A stretch of 64,000 nt of DNA, taken from Achatina immaculata. Its lineage: Eukaryota; Mollusca; Gastropoda; Stylommatophora; Achatinidae. Location: assembly GCA_009760885.1 (NCBI GenBank), contig CM019701.1:38805515-38869514 (forward strand), written 5' to 3'. A model generated the notes under the pieces. It did not search any database and was not told where the DNA came from. It was given only the letters and a program-made list of their open reading frames with translations. Below are positions 31,929-42,449 of this stretch, piece after piece. The number at the start of each line of letters is the position of its first letter. The stretch's first letter is position 1. Both the position numbers and the translations under genes were made by a program.

Positions 31929-32366
31929 CTTTTTTCCTTTCAAATAGGAACTAACACAATGAAAAATTAATAATAATAATAAAAGTAATAATAATAATAA
32001 TAATAGAAATGTAGATACTGAGGAAACGTGTAAGACTAAATGTGGTGTAAAAGAAGAAGTCTGGTGGTATGAAAAACGACTTCTTGTGAAGTAAAATAGA
32101 GCACTGTTACAGTGAGTAAGAGCGGAGAAAAGAAGGGTATAGAGACCAACAACAATTTTGATTTGTAATAGTTGTCCAGCAATCCTTCATATCAGCCAGG
32201 CATAGATCTGTGACCACAGATAGTCCTTCCTTCTTTGTCATCGTGTGAGGGATTTATTCTAACTCCTTGGGTAATTTTTTTTATTTGCTTTAATGCCTCA
32301 TGGAAATTCTTGAATAATGAAGCATTCTCGATAATAATGTAAGCAGTTGCTACTATTTTAAACATA
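31925..32366. other. No gene recognised
   Basis: It contains an imperfect (AAT)n tract at about 31965-32006; the rest is anonymous. Confidence 0.5.
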
Positions 32367-32579
32367 CAAGATGTGTCCGGTAAGTAATGAGACTTAATTT
32401 ATTCTCCAGCCAAACCGTAGGGCCGTGGAGAGAGTGGCGGATCTTCCGGGCCTGAAGGTTATTGAATAATGGCAGGTAAATGATTGATATCTTGTCTCTG
32501 AGCTTTTACAGAGTGCGGATAGCTTACGAGGTGGACAGCTGTTTAAGCATCGCGTAATGGTCAAAATGCAGAGAAGTGT

Positions 32580-34449
32580 ATAGCACCTTTTGTGCTAAAC
32601 ATGAAAAATCTGCGATCGACACGCTTGCTATGATACAGAAAGTCTACGGGAAGGATGCTTTATGGAAGGCACAAGTGTTTCTGCCGCACAAGACGTTCAA
32701 CGAAGTTAACAGAATTCTGCAAATAGATGGGATATAAGCAGTATTAGTACCCAGGAAACAATTAACAGAGTGAACGCTCTTGGTTGAAAGGTATATTAGT
32801 TAAGATAGTAGGCAAGGGTCTTGAGATAAGCATGTAGCATGAACACTGAGTAGGTAAGAAATGGTATAAATACCACTCAGGATTAGTTTACAGACAGAGC
32901 CTTACGATGTTTTGGAAATGAGCCTTACTATGTTTTAGACAGAGTTTTTCAGTAGTAAGAGTCTTTGGCAGAGGCAGTTCGAGTTAAGATGAAGTGGTTA
33001 GTTTTGAGGCAGTTTGAAGAGTTTGTTGTTAGAGGAATTTTTCCTGTTGGAATCTTTGTCTGTCTTTTTTTGTAACAAATAAATTCTTATGTTTCTTTCC
33101 ATATTGCGCTAAATAATTCACGCCGGGAATTGTCATTGTACTTCTCTCCCCAGCCTAATGGGCTACGTTTAATTTCTTATAATATCGCCTATTATTTTGC
33201 TCATTACTAAATGTGATATTCCGTATTTTCAAAGCAGGAGCTTTGTTTAGTTCCTCGTGGAAAGTTGTATGTTGCTGAAGTTGATTGACTGTAGGTTTCC
33301 GTGTAGTACAGTTATTACTTGGTGTTCTGCTGTAGTATTATGGAGAGCCTGGTGTTCTTGTTGTTTTGCTGTGCGAATAATTAAGCAACAGATTTTACAA
33401 ACTTGGCTCAACATCGAAGCATTTAAGGTAGCAACAAGAGGAGGAATTAACAATAAAATATTATTTTTAGGCAACAAGTACACCTTTCACAGGATACAGG
33501 TCTTTTATGAAGTTGACAGCCACGTATATCTGTATTCTGTTTTAGAAGGGAGAGAGAGCGTCGAGAATGAACAAAACACAGGGCGCCCATTAACGTCTCG
33601 CACGTCGACAATGCCGATAAGATGAAAGTGGTTTTGGACTCTGACCGACATCTTAGACTGATAGCAGATCAAGTGGGACTTCCAAAATCTATTGTGCATG
33701 AAATCATCACGAAAGAATTGCACATACGGAAAATTTGTGCCAAACTGGTTCCAAAGGTTTTGAGTGACGAACAGAAGAACAAACGTTGTGCCAACTTCTC
33801 GTGACGTTTTAGACCGTGTGAAGAGTGAACCTGAGTTTTTGAAGGAAGTGGTAACCCCAGATGAAATGTGAATCTTTGAGTACAATCCTGAGACGAAAAG
33901 ACAGAGCCCAGATTGGCACACTACCGAGTCTCCTTGACCAAAGAAGGCTCGAATGTGCAAATCGAAGATGAAATCAATGTTCATTGTCTTTTTTTATTCA
34001 AAAGGTGTTATTCATAAGGAGTTCGTACCACCTGGACAAATGGTCAAAGCAGCATTTTACGTGGAAGTGCTTAGATGGCCGAAGAACAGTCGCGAGCGTC
34101 CGCTCGGAGATCGCCAGCACCTGGGTTCTTCACCATGACAATGCGCCGAGCCATGCGCCGCTGCTAGTGAGTGAGTTTCTTGGGAGACAAACTGTGGCAA
34201 CGCTGTGCCAACCTCCCTACACCCCGGACATGGCCCCGATTGATTTATTTCTTGTTTTCCCGGCTCAAATCAAGCTTGAAAGGCCACCCGTTTTTTTTTT
34301 TTGTTGAAACTTTTAACGGCGCGCAAGCTGCCATGGCGTGTGGTTTGAAGGGGATCCCTGTTCAAGACCTCAAGGCGGGCTACGACGCATGGCAGAATAG
34401 CTGGGAACGGTGTACTGATGCTCAAAGATGTTATTTCGGGGAATTTTAA
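32580..34449 (+). pseudogene. Mariner transposase, interrupted and frameshifted
   Basis: The N-terminal helix-turn-helix region is at 32590-32720 (FCAKHEKSAIDTLAMIQKVYG, LWKAQVF). After the insertion the frame resumes with LEGRESVENEQNTGRPLTSRTS (about 33540), then IADQVGLPKSIVHEIITKEL (second helix-turn-helix), LVPKVLSDEQK, VVTPDEMWIFEYNPETKRQSPDW (first catalytic Asp region; the usual GDE triad is TPDE here), HHDNAPSHAPLLV (second Asp) and YTPDMAPIDLFLF (third Asp of the DD34D pattern), ending DAWQNSWERC. At least three frameshifts and stops make it inactive. Resembles SETMAR-type transposase relatives. Confidence 0.85.
32735..33490 (+). mobile_element. Insertion inside the mariner transposase, LTR-like features
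   Basis: This segment replaces the junction between KTFNEV and LEGRESV of the transposase. It holds a TATA-like GGTATAAATACC at about 32856-32867 and AATAAATTC at about 33080, about 220 bp downstream, followed by GC-containing sequence, an order reminiscent of a solo LTR (promoter, then poly(A) signal). I could not define matching TG...CA ends or a clean target duplication; short similar strings (AACGAAGTTAACAG and TATGAAGTTGACAG) flank it. Confidence 0.35.
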
Positions 34450-34585
34450 GTATATAGCTTAAACAAATCGAATTTTATGGAATCAGTCTCATTACTTACC
34501 TGATAAACCTTGTATACTATTTCTTGCAAGGTCTTGTTTATTATGGGGGTTAGATGGTCTTCAGCTACATTCTGATATTTAGATG

Positions 34586-34860
34586 CTACCAGGGGAGGCG
34601 TGTTAGGTCAGTGGATTGCCAACCAGGAGACCTGGTTTCGATTTCTATTCACCACAGTGGCGGTCATACCGTGGTTCGCAAAACAAAAACTCACTGGGTA
34701 CCGGAAACCTCAAAAAACAAAAACAAAAAATGGGGACCAGGGTTAAAGTTCTGGAAAGGAATAGGAATGACGTCGCTAGCTACGGAGGTCGTGCTGATGA
34801 CGACACTCGTCGACAGTTTCTGGTCAAGTGCTGACTAGGCCGTGCACTTATGGCTTGACT
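34586..34860 (+). mobile_element. tRNA-derived SINE (SINE-2)
   Basis: The 5' part has polymerase III-like boxes: A box near GTTAGGTCAGTGG (34599) and B box GGTTTCGATTTC (34633), spaced as in tRNA genes. The tRNA-unrelated body contains CACTGGGTACCGG, an A-rich stretch, and GGTCGTGCTGATGACGACACTC. The 3' end is not clearly defined. Confidence 0.65.
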
Positions 34861-35189
34861 GTGTGCAATGACGCTTTTTTACTACTCTTACCGTTACCTC
34901 TATTTAGATATTTCCTGCACGATTTACTATTATTATTATTATTACTATTATTATTAAATTCGATGATAAAACATTCTAAAAATAGAAAATAAAATGTCTT
35001 CACTTTCTAGGAAATTGTTAAAAAGAGTTTCTTTTCTTAATGTGTAAGTGCTGTTCGCTGTTGAAGATTTTATTTGTAAAGACAAACACCAGAAATAGGT
35101 TTTACGTACATCTGTACTAATAATTTCGAGAACCTGGCAGTCAGTCATAAAATAATGATATATAGATAACAGGACTGAATGTGTTTATC
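34861..35189. other. No gene recognised; (ATT)n microsatellite
   Basis: Imperfect (ATT)n at about 34927-34956; the remainder is anonymous AT-rich sequence. Confidence 0.5.
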
Positions 35190-35944
35190 AGAGGGTCATA
35201 CCGAAAGTGATGAGCAAAACAAAATTTTAATCAGATTTTATAGATAGAGAAAATATAAATGTATCACCTTAACTGCATTCATTTCTTCACTTTTCAACAT
35301 AATCTCCATTTCTCTGCACATATTTTCCCACCGTTCTGCAAGTTTGAAAATACCCTCCAAGCAGAATTCCGTTCCAGCTGACCGACGGCACAGACGCACG
35401 GCTTTCTGGACGTTCTCTCCTGTGTGACCCAGCCGGCACAAACTTTTCTATATACTTTTCCTGTACTGCGTTGTGTCCTATTCCAAGATTTACAGCGATT
35501 TCAGAAACTGTGACACGTCTGTCTTCTTTAATGATGTCATCAACTCTTTCCACTTTGCGTTCAGTGGAGGCAGTTCGAGTGCGACAGCTGCGAGTCATAC
35601 CTTGGATGCTCGTGTTTCCATCTTTGAAATGTTTCGCCCACCTCCTAACACTACTAGCACCCATATACACATCTCCATAAGCAAGTTGAAGTCTTTGGTG
35701 AATTTCATTAGCGGGAATTTGCTGTTTAAGGATCAACTCAATAATAGCACGGTGACGAAAAGAAACTTCAGCATCCGCCATTTTGTTTCTGCTGTGCGTG
35801 GTCATGTGACACATGATGATGACATCATATGACCTCTATATGAAGTGCAAAGGATGTAGATTAAAGTGATTCATTTATATTTTCTCAATCTATAAATTCT
35901 GATTACAAAAAACTTTTGCTCACGACTTTTGGTATGACCCTCGT
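35190..35944 (-). mobile_element. Internally deleted mariner element
   Basis: Terminal inverted repeats GAGGGTCATACCGAAAGTGA (35190) and the complement of GAGGGTCATACCAAAAGTCG (ending about 35944) bound a 755 bp element. The minus-strand frame 35287-35814 encodes only the N-terminal DNA-binding part: FRHRAIIELILKQ, SVRRWAKHFKDGNTS, RTASTERKVERVDDIIKED, VSEIAVNLGIGHNAVQE. It then jumps to a C-terminal VQRNGDYVEK. The whole DDD catalytic region is gone, so it could move only with help in trans. Confidence 0.85.
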
Positions 35945-36154
35945 ATGAAGAAAACATAGGAACTGACGATGGTTTATTTTTTATTGGATAAATTATTATG
36001 TGAAAAGTCAACGTCAGGTATTGCTGATGTGTCAGTTGTACGAATAAGCATTATATTGCGTTTGTTTTATTTGCTAAGGATTGAGTTTAATATATTTAAC
36101 TGAACTCTTTTCTTACCATTGAACAGAATCGGTGTGAAGAAGCTGTCCGATCTG

Positions 36155-36425
36155 GCAGTCAGCAACCCATAGCTGACATGCTGGCGTCAAGTTTGGCTAA
36201 CCATAGCTGACCAAGACTACGTTCTAAACCCCCCCCCCCCCCCCCCCCGTTTTCCGATGGTACCCCCAATAACAGGCCTAGCCTGGCTAACAAAGCAGGG
36301 ATCGTCATGGTCTTTATGGTGGTGGAGTCTGCTAAAGAAGTTTTGCACACCCTCTGCTTTTTAGCTACACGCACAGGGACTGAAAAAAAGCTGGCATAAC
36401 CCACTCCAATCCGACACAATGCTGT
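36155..36425 (-). repeat. Dispersed repeat R, copy on the minus strand
   Basis: Reverse complement of the sequence type at 58650-58925 and 62790-63000: GCAGACTCCACCACC, GATCCCTGCTTTGTTAGCCAGG, a single 18 bp unit, GGGGGTACC and GCTATGGTTAGCC. A poly(C) tract at 36231-36248 interrupts it. Confidence 0.8.
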
Positions 36426-36828
36426 GTCTTAACATCTCTACATCATCGTCTGCAAAGATTACCAGCTCGTAAATAAAAGAAGAAGACTGAGTAGAATATT
36501 TGTAAGTCTAATCTTTGCCTCTGATTTGAGTAGTATGTCTGCAAGTGAACAAAGTAGTCTGTACATGAAGTATTGTAACAACCTTTAATCAAGGACCCTG
36601 ACGTAAGATAGCATGTTAGCTGAAGGTCGTTAGGATGGACGAGATTGTAGTTTCTGACTACAAAATGTTCAGAGCCCGTTCTAGTGTAAGGGAGAGCACA
36701 ATGAAATTTTGTGCATATGCTTATATATTGGATAAAGCTGGGGCGACCATCCCCAACCCAGTGCGTCACAGGTGGCGGATTGTGAAAGTCCTCCAGATAT
36801 GGAGGATCCCTGTGAATAAGGAGTTGTC
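36426..36828. other. No gene recognised
   Basis: One 135-codon minus-strand frame (36443-36850) overlaps the LINE start at 36829 and shows no known motif. It is probably spurious. Confidence 0.5.
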
Positions 36829-39800
36829 CAAATAAGCAGGCGCGGACCAACTGGCGGTAGACTCAGAGAGCGAGGTGGGGTAGTAGGTGGCTCTACTACT
36901 CCTATAAAGTGCCTCAGGTGCTCAGTGAAGGGAATACCAGGCGGGTCAGAGGCGCCTTAAAACCTCTCGCTCCCGCTGCCTTGCTGGTAGGACAGGGAGT
37001 CCAAAGGCTAGCGGAGAGTCCGTACACAAACCGACAGAAGGCAACTGGAAACCACTGTTGTAGTTCCCAAGAATAGTTATGCTTGAACAGAATAATCGAT
37101 TCATCATGAACGACGTTAATGGATGTTCCACTGAAACAGCCTCGTCCGGTAGGGCAGCTCACGAGCCACAGGTGAAGCCAGATCGTCATCAAGCTACTAG
37201 TGGCAAAACTAACAAGTTCAAAATAGTAACATGGAATGTTAGAACTTTATTCCAGGCTGGAAAATTAGAAAATGTAAAGATGGAAATGGAAAGGATGAAG
37301 ATCAACATATTAGGAATGAATGAAGTTAGATGGACAGGTGCAGGTAAGATAAACTCAGATAAATATACAATAATATATTCAGGAAGTGAGAAACATGAAC
37401 GAGGAGTAGGAATTATATTTGATGAACAAACGGCAAGGACAATTGTAGGATATTTGAACATCTCGGACCGAGTCCTGCTAGCCCAACTGAAAGGACAACC
37501 AATAAACATAAATATTATACAAGTGTACGCTCCAACATCTGAAAGCTCTGAAGAAGATGTACAGCTATTTTATAATGACATAGAGACAGCACTAAAACAC
37601 ACAAAGTCACATGAAGTTACCATAGACATGGGAGATTTTAATGCGAAAGTTGGTAAAGGAAGAACTTCAGACATCGTTGGTGACTATGGACTGGGGGAGA
37701 GGAATGACAGAGGTTATAAATTAATTGAATGGGCAAGAATACACAGCATGGTTGTAGGAAACACTTGGTTTAAACAACATCCTCGAAGACTGGCAACGTG
37801 GTGCAGCCCAGGCAAAAAGACTTTTAACCAGACAGACTACATATTAATCAACAAACGATTCCGCAATGCATTACTGACAACAAAAACCATGCCAGGAGCT
37901 GGCTGCAATAGTGACCATGATCCACTCTGTGGAAAAGTTAGAATAAAACTAAAGAAAGCAGGCAGAAAAGTGAGAAATTCAAACTGAATACAGAACTTCT
38001 TAAAAATTACCAAGAACTGCGAGAACAATACCAAGTTATTATAACAAATAGATACAATGCAATAGCAAAGATAAATAGTATAGATGAACAATGGGAAATG
38101 TTAAGAGATTCTATCCACCAAAATGTTAAGGAGATAATACCACCAAAAAAAGAAGCCCCTAAAAATAAATTGATGGCAGACGACATCTTAGGACTGATGG
38201 ACAAGAGGAGGAGGAGTAAAAATAACGAGGAAAAATATAACAAGATAAATAAAGAAATAAGAACCAAATGCAGAGAAGCAAAAGAAGTGTGGTTAAATGA
38301 GCAGTGCAGACAGATAGAGGACTCTCATATTAAAGACAGCAAAAACATGCACAAACGAATTAATGAACACACAGGCAGGAAAACAAAATATACCACAGGA
38401 TGCCTGAAATCGAAAGAAGGTAAAATGTTAATGGGAAAAGAAGACATTGTGGACAGGTGGACAGAGTATATCGGTGAGCAATATGGAAGAGAAAGACCAG
38501 AATTAACACCAGATAATGAAAACTGTGATGGACCACCAATACTTGAAGATGAAATCATAGATGCCATCAAACACATGAAGAAAGGAAAAGCGACTGGGCC
38601 TGATAATATAACAATAGAAGAAATAGAGGCACGAGAGGAGACAGGAATAAAAATAATAACCAAGTTAATGATTGACATTTACAACAGTGGTTATATTCCC
38701 AGTGACCTGATTAAATCCACGTTTATAGCACTACCAAAGAAACCAGGTACAAAGGAATGTGACGACCACCGGACTATCAGCCTCTCATGTCACATAACGA
38801 CGCTACTTCTGAGAATAATTATGAGAAGAACAAGGAAAAAGATAAAACTAGAAATAGCAGATGAACAGTTTGGATTTGTTGAAGGAAAGGGAACACACAA
38901 TGCCATTTATGCTTTACGAACACTAACAGAAAGAGCTTTAGAAGTACAGAAAGATCTCTACTTATGCTTCATTGATTACACCAAGGCATTTGACAAGGTG
39001 AAACATAATGAAATTATTAAAATGCTTGAAGACATCAATATAGATGACAAAGACCTGAGGATTGTAAAATATATATACTGGCAGCAAGAAGCAGCAGTTC
39101 GAGTTGAAAAACTGGAAAAAATCAACCTATAAACAAGGGGTGCGACAAGGATGTGTACTATCTCCAGACCTTTTTTTCTCTGTATAGTGAGAATATTCTA
39201 AGAACAATCATCACAGAACCAGGCATAAAAATTGGAGGATACAATATTAACAACCTTCGGTGTGCTGACGACACAATACTGATAGCTGAGAACCAACAAG
39301 ACCTGAAAATCTCTTGGATAAAGTCGCCAAAGAAAGTGAACAGAAAGGCCTTACTTTGAACATCAAAAAGACAGAGACTATGGTTATATCTAAGAAACAG
39401 AATCCACCAGCATGCAGTATTAAATTAAACGGAACTATTCTAAAGCAGGTACAGAAATTCAAATACCTTGGAGCAGTAATAACTTCAGATGGGAAATACA
39501 GAACAGAAATTAGGAACAGAATAGGCCAAGCAAAGACTGCATTTCAGAGAATGAGAAACATATTAACCAACACATCCTTATCAATGAATGTTAGAAAACG
39601 AGTCCTAAAATGCTATATTGAACCTATCGTGTTATATGGAAGTGAATCATGGATAATAGGCAAGTCTGCACAAAAATCATTGGAAGCAGCAGAAATGTGG
39701 TTTATTAGAAGAATGTTGCGAATCCCCTGGACAGCAAAAATAACTAATGAAGAATGTATGAGAAGAGCTGGAGAGACAAAAATCCTTGTCAAAAAGATAA

Positions 39801-40050
39801 GAGAGAGACAATGTACTTTCATAGGACATGCAATGAGAATAAGGGGCATTGAAAATATTATAACAACAGGAAAAATAGAAGGAAGAAGATCAAGAGGAAG
39901 ACCAAGAGAAATGATACTGGACAGTCTGACGGGATGGTGTGAGAGGAGATCACCAACTGAACTGATGGCCTGCATGAAGGATCGTGTACTCTGGAGAAGC
40001 ATAATAGCCAACCCCAGTCGGCACGGCACATGATGATGATGATATGCTTA
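36829..40050 (+). mobile_element. RTE-A LINE, full-length copy
   Basis: It spans from the family 5' end (CAAATAAGCAGGCGCGG, shared with 1801) to a (ATG)n tail after CGGCAC at about 40020. The 3.2 kb length and single endonuclease-RT reading frame fit RTE-clade elements. It serves as the reference for the RTE-A fragments at 1801, 2799, 11246, 19187 and 27181. Confidence 0.9.
37079..40033 (+). pseudogene. RTE-A endonuclease-reverse transcriptase polyprotein, frameshifted
   Basis: Frame 37079-37987: AP-like endonuclease with TWNVRTLFQ (Asn), MNEVRWTG (Glu), MGDFNAKVG (Asp/Asn), FNQTDYILI and CNSDHDPLC (Ser-Asp-His). A one-base shift near 37970 leads into 38098-39132: charged linker, KGKATGPDNITIEEI, STFIALPKKPGT, DEQFGFVEGKGTHNAIY and FIDYTKAFDKVKHNE (motif A). 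Further shifts at about 39120 and 39310 connect RQGCVLSPD (motif B), the catalytic box and the GAVITSDGKYRTEIR and GRRSRGRPREM blocks. The motif C tyrosine is changed (CADD for YADD), so this copy is inactive even apart from the frameshifts. Confidence 0.9.
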
Positions 40051-41695
40051 TATAACGTGAATTATGGGTCTTTTAAAGTTTCTTTTCACAGCAATCATAC
40101 ATCACCAGAGTGTATGATTCACGTATATGCACATGTGCATATAACATTTATATATTGAACATTTCAGCACCACGTCAAATAATCCGGTAATGAACACTAA
40201 ATACTGTAAAGTAATATCCAAATTGTTCAGAAAATAAATTGAAGAGTTCCGTCATTACATGACGTGCTATTGTGCGTCTTCATTCTTCGTATTTCCAGTT
40301 AGTTTAGATGCTTTTCTTTCTCTACCTATACAGTTTCAGAAAATACTGTGAAATTTAGTCAGTGCAGAAACAGAAGTAACTGGGTCTGAATTTAACCCCT
40401 AATTTAACCCCAAACTGCGTTTTCCACAGTTTTATTGTAACAACTGCATATAGTTATATTCAGAGGTGAATTATGGGCACAAAAATCAGATGCTAGTTTA
40501 CCGCACATTTTTTGAAGCATTATTAATTTGTATTTGTTATTGACTTTATTATTATTATTATACCGGCAGTTTTAAACTTTTTTTCTATTCTTCATCAATT
40601 CGCATCGTAGGATCACGACGACCCTGAGGTAAAGTACATAATCCAAGCAACTTGTGTGAGCTTGTTTATAATAAGTAAGTATCTGATCAGTTTGAAAGAA
40701 AATCTGTTTAAACTTTTTGTGCTAATAACTCTCACATCATCATTTTTATTAAAGTTCTGGGATAGGAAAAAATAAAGATCATATTTGTTTTCATGATAGA
40801 AGCCTCTTGTGTTTTCAGTATGTGAAGAGACTGGCTGGAGACCACAAACTCCCGTACAATGTACACAGCGCGCATTTTTATAAATGGCTCATCTTGGCTG
40901 CCATGTTTTACTAGAAAATAGTGCGATACCTTCTGTTAGTATTTAATAGTTGATACCTCTCCCCCTTCTCTCTCTCTTCTTGTCTCTCTCCGTCTTTCTT
41001 CCTCTCTCCTCCCTACCCCTCCCTCCTCTCTCATTTTCACTCTCTCTTTCCCTATTTCATTGTCTCACACACACGCTCTCTCTCTCTCTCTCTCTTTCTC
41101 TCCCTCATCCTTTCCGTGCCAAAAATCCCATGAGGCTGCTTGTAGCAAGATTTCCACTTTTGTTGGTCTGTATACCTTGAATTAGTATTCTTTTCTTGAA
41201 TACTACGCTGTACTAGTTTAAACAGTTATTGGCTTAACTGCAACACCAAGACTCAGAAACGATACATATAAGATGTATGTAGATATAAACAGTGTAACGG
41301 TAACTAACAACAACCAAGGCGAACAATAACAAGACCACTACATTGTCAGTAGCACGAACATGACCAGTCTAACATGAGTGAGTGACAACTCAGCCACGAT
41401 AAATGACAAATGCCACACTTGAACATTAAGTCAAAATATCATGGAAGTCAGAATGTGCAATAACATGGAAATATTTTAATGGAAAACCAACGTGTGCATC
41501 AATGGTTGCAAAAACTGAAGTTGCGAATGTAAATTGAGATGAAGAGTTCAACAAAAGGTACATAAACTGTCCCGGTGAGTTCAAATCACCATAGGAATAT
41601 ATTAAATGCACTCAGATATTGGAAACATGCTGGCCTCGATCATTCAGAAAATTACATGCACAACCTTTGCACAAGAATTACATTCCTTCTTGAAT
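40051..41695. other. No gene recognised
   Basis: AT-rich sequence with a short (ATT)n at about 40545-40561 and a CT-rich low-complexity tract at about 40958-41105, which gives a spurious Ser/Leu frame. Nothing else is supported. Confidence 0.55.
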
Positions 41696-42095
41696 ACAAA
41701 TAGACCAAAAAAATAGACCCTTTTGAAAACAAATGCCTAAGGAAAATACTTGGTATAGAGTGGAACGAATTCAAGAACAACACAGAGATAAGATAGATGG
41801 GCAAACAACAACCTCTCTCATGGGTGATCAGAAAAGAAGATTGACATATGTCGGTCACGTGATGAGAAGAAACAATCAGAGAATCTCAAAACGAACTATC
41901 AAGTGGAACACAACCGGCCAAAGAAAAAGAGGTTGACCACGTGAAACTCTAAAGAGGTCATTGTTAAGAGAGGCCAGTTTGGTGGGCATAACATCCCTTC
42001 AAGAGGTTGAGACGTTCGCAGAAAACAGGAAATCTTGCCAAACTACCATGTAAGCCCTATGTGACGTTTAACGGCACTGGAAGGATGTAAGAAGA
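41696..42095 (+). mobile_element. RTE-B LINE 3' fragment, diverged
   Basis: FENKCLRKILGIEWNEFKNN, then RRLTYVGHVMRRNNQRISK, KWNTTGQRKRG and the GTGACGTTTAACGGCACTGGAAGG end. It is more diverged from the other RTE-B copies than they are from each other, so it is probably older. Confidence 0.85.
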
Positions 42096-42449
42096 TACAA
42101 ACATCCGATAGTTAAAATATTGAAATAGAGCATCACTACTTTTCAACAGATCATGATATTCAGATTTTAAAAGCGGAAAAGAAATGAAAGTGGAGGACAT
42201 GTGGCCCTCTTCTGATGAAAACTGATGTCGGACATAATACAATAATCTTTTATCTACTAAAATTGAATAAGGAAAAGTGCAGAAAATATATAAGAATAAT
42301 AATATATAAGAAAATATAATAATATGTATTGATAATCTGTCAACCATAAAAATGAAAAACAAAGTGCAACCAGTCAAAGATTGTTCATGCTTAATACAAA
42401 TATAAATGTATAATAAAAATTGTACCAAAATAGGAAAAGACAGAAAATA
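42096..42449. other. No gene recognised
   Basis: AT-rich spacer between two RTE-B copies; no motif seen. Confidence 0.5.

Larger units (their letters stand above)
32367..34512 (+). mobile_element. Mariner-family DNA transposon with terminal inverted repeats
   Basis: The ends are 28 bp inverted repeats: CAAGATGTGTCCGGTAAGTA plus ATGAGACT at 32367-32394 and the complement of CAAGGTTTATCAGGTAAGTA plus ATGAGACT at 34485-34512. TA dinucleotides flank both sides (32365-32366, 34513-34514). At 2.15 kb it exceeds the usual 1.3 kb because an unrelated segment of about 0.75 kb splits the transposase near its N-terminus. Confidence 0.9.
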
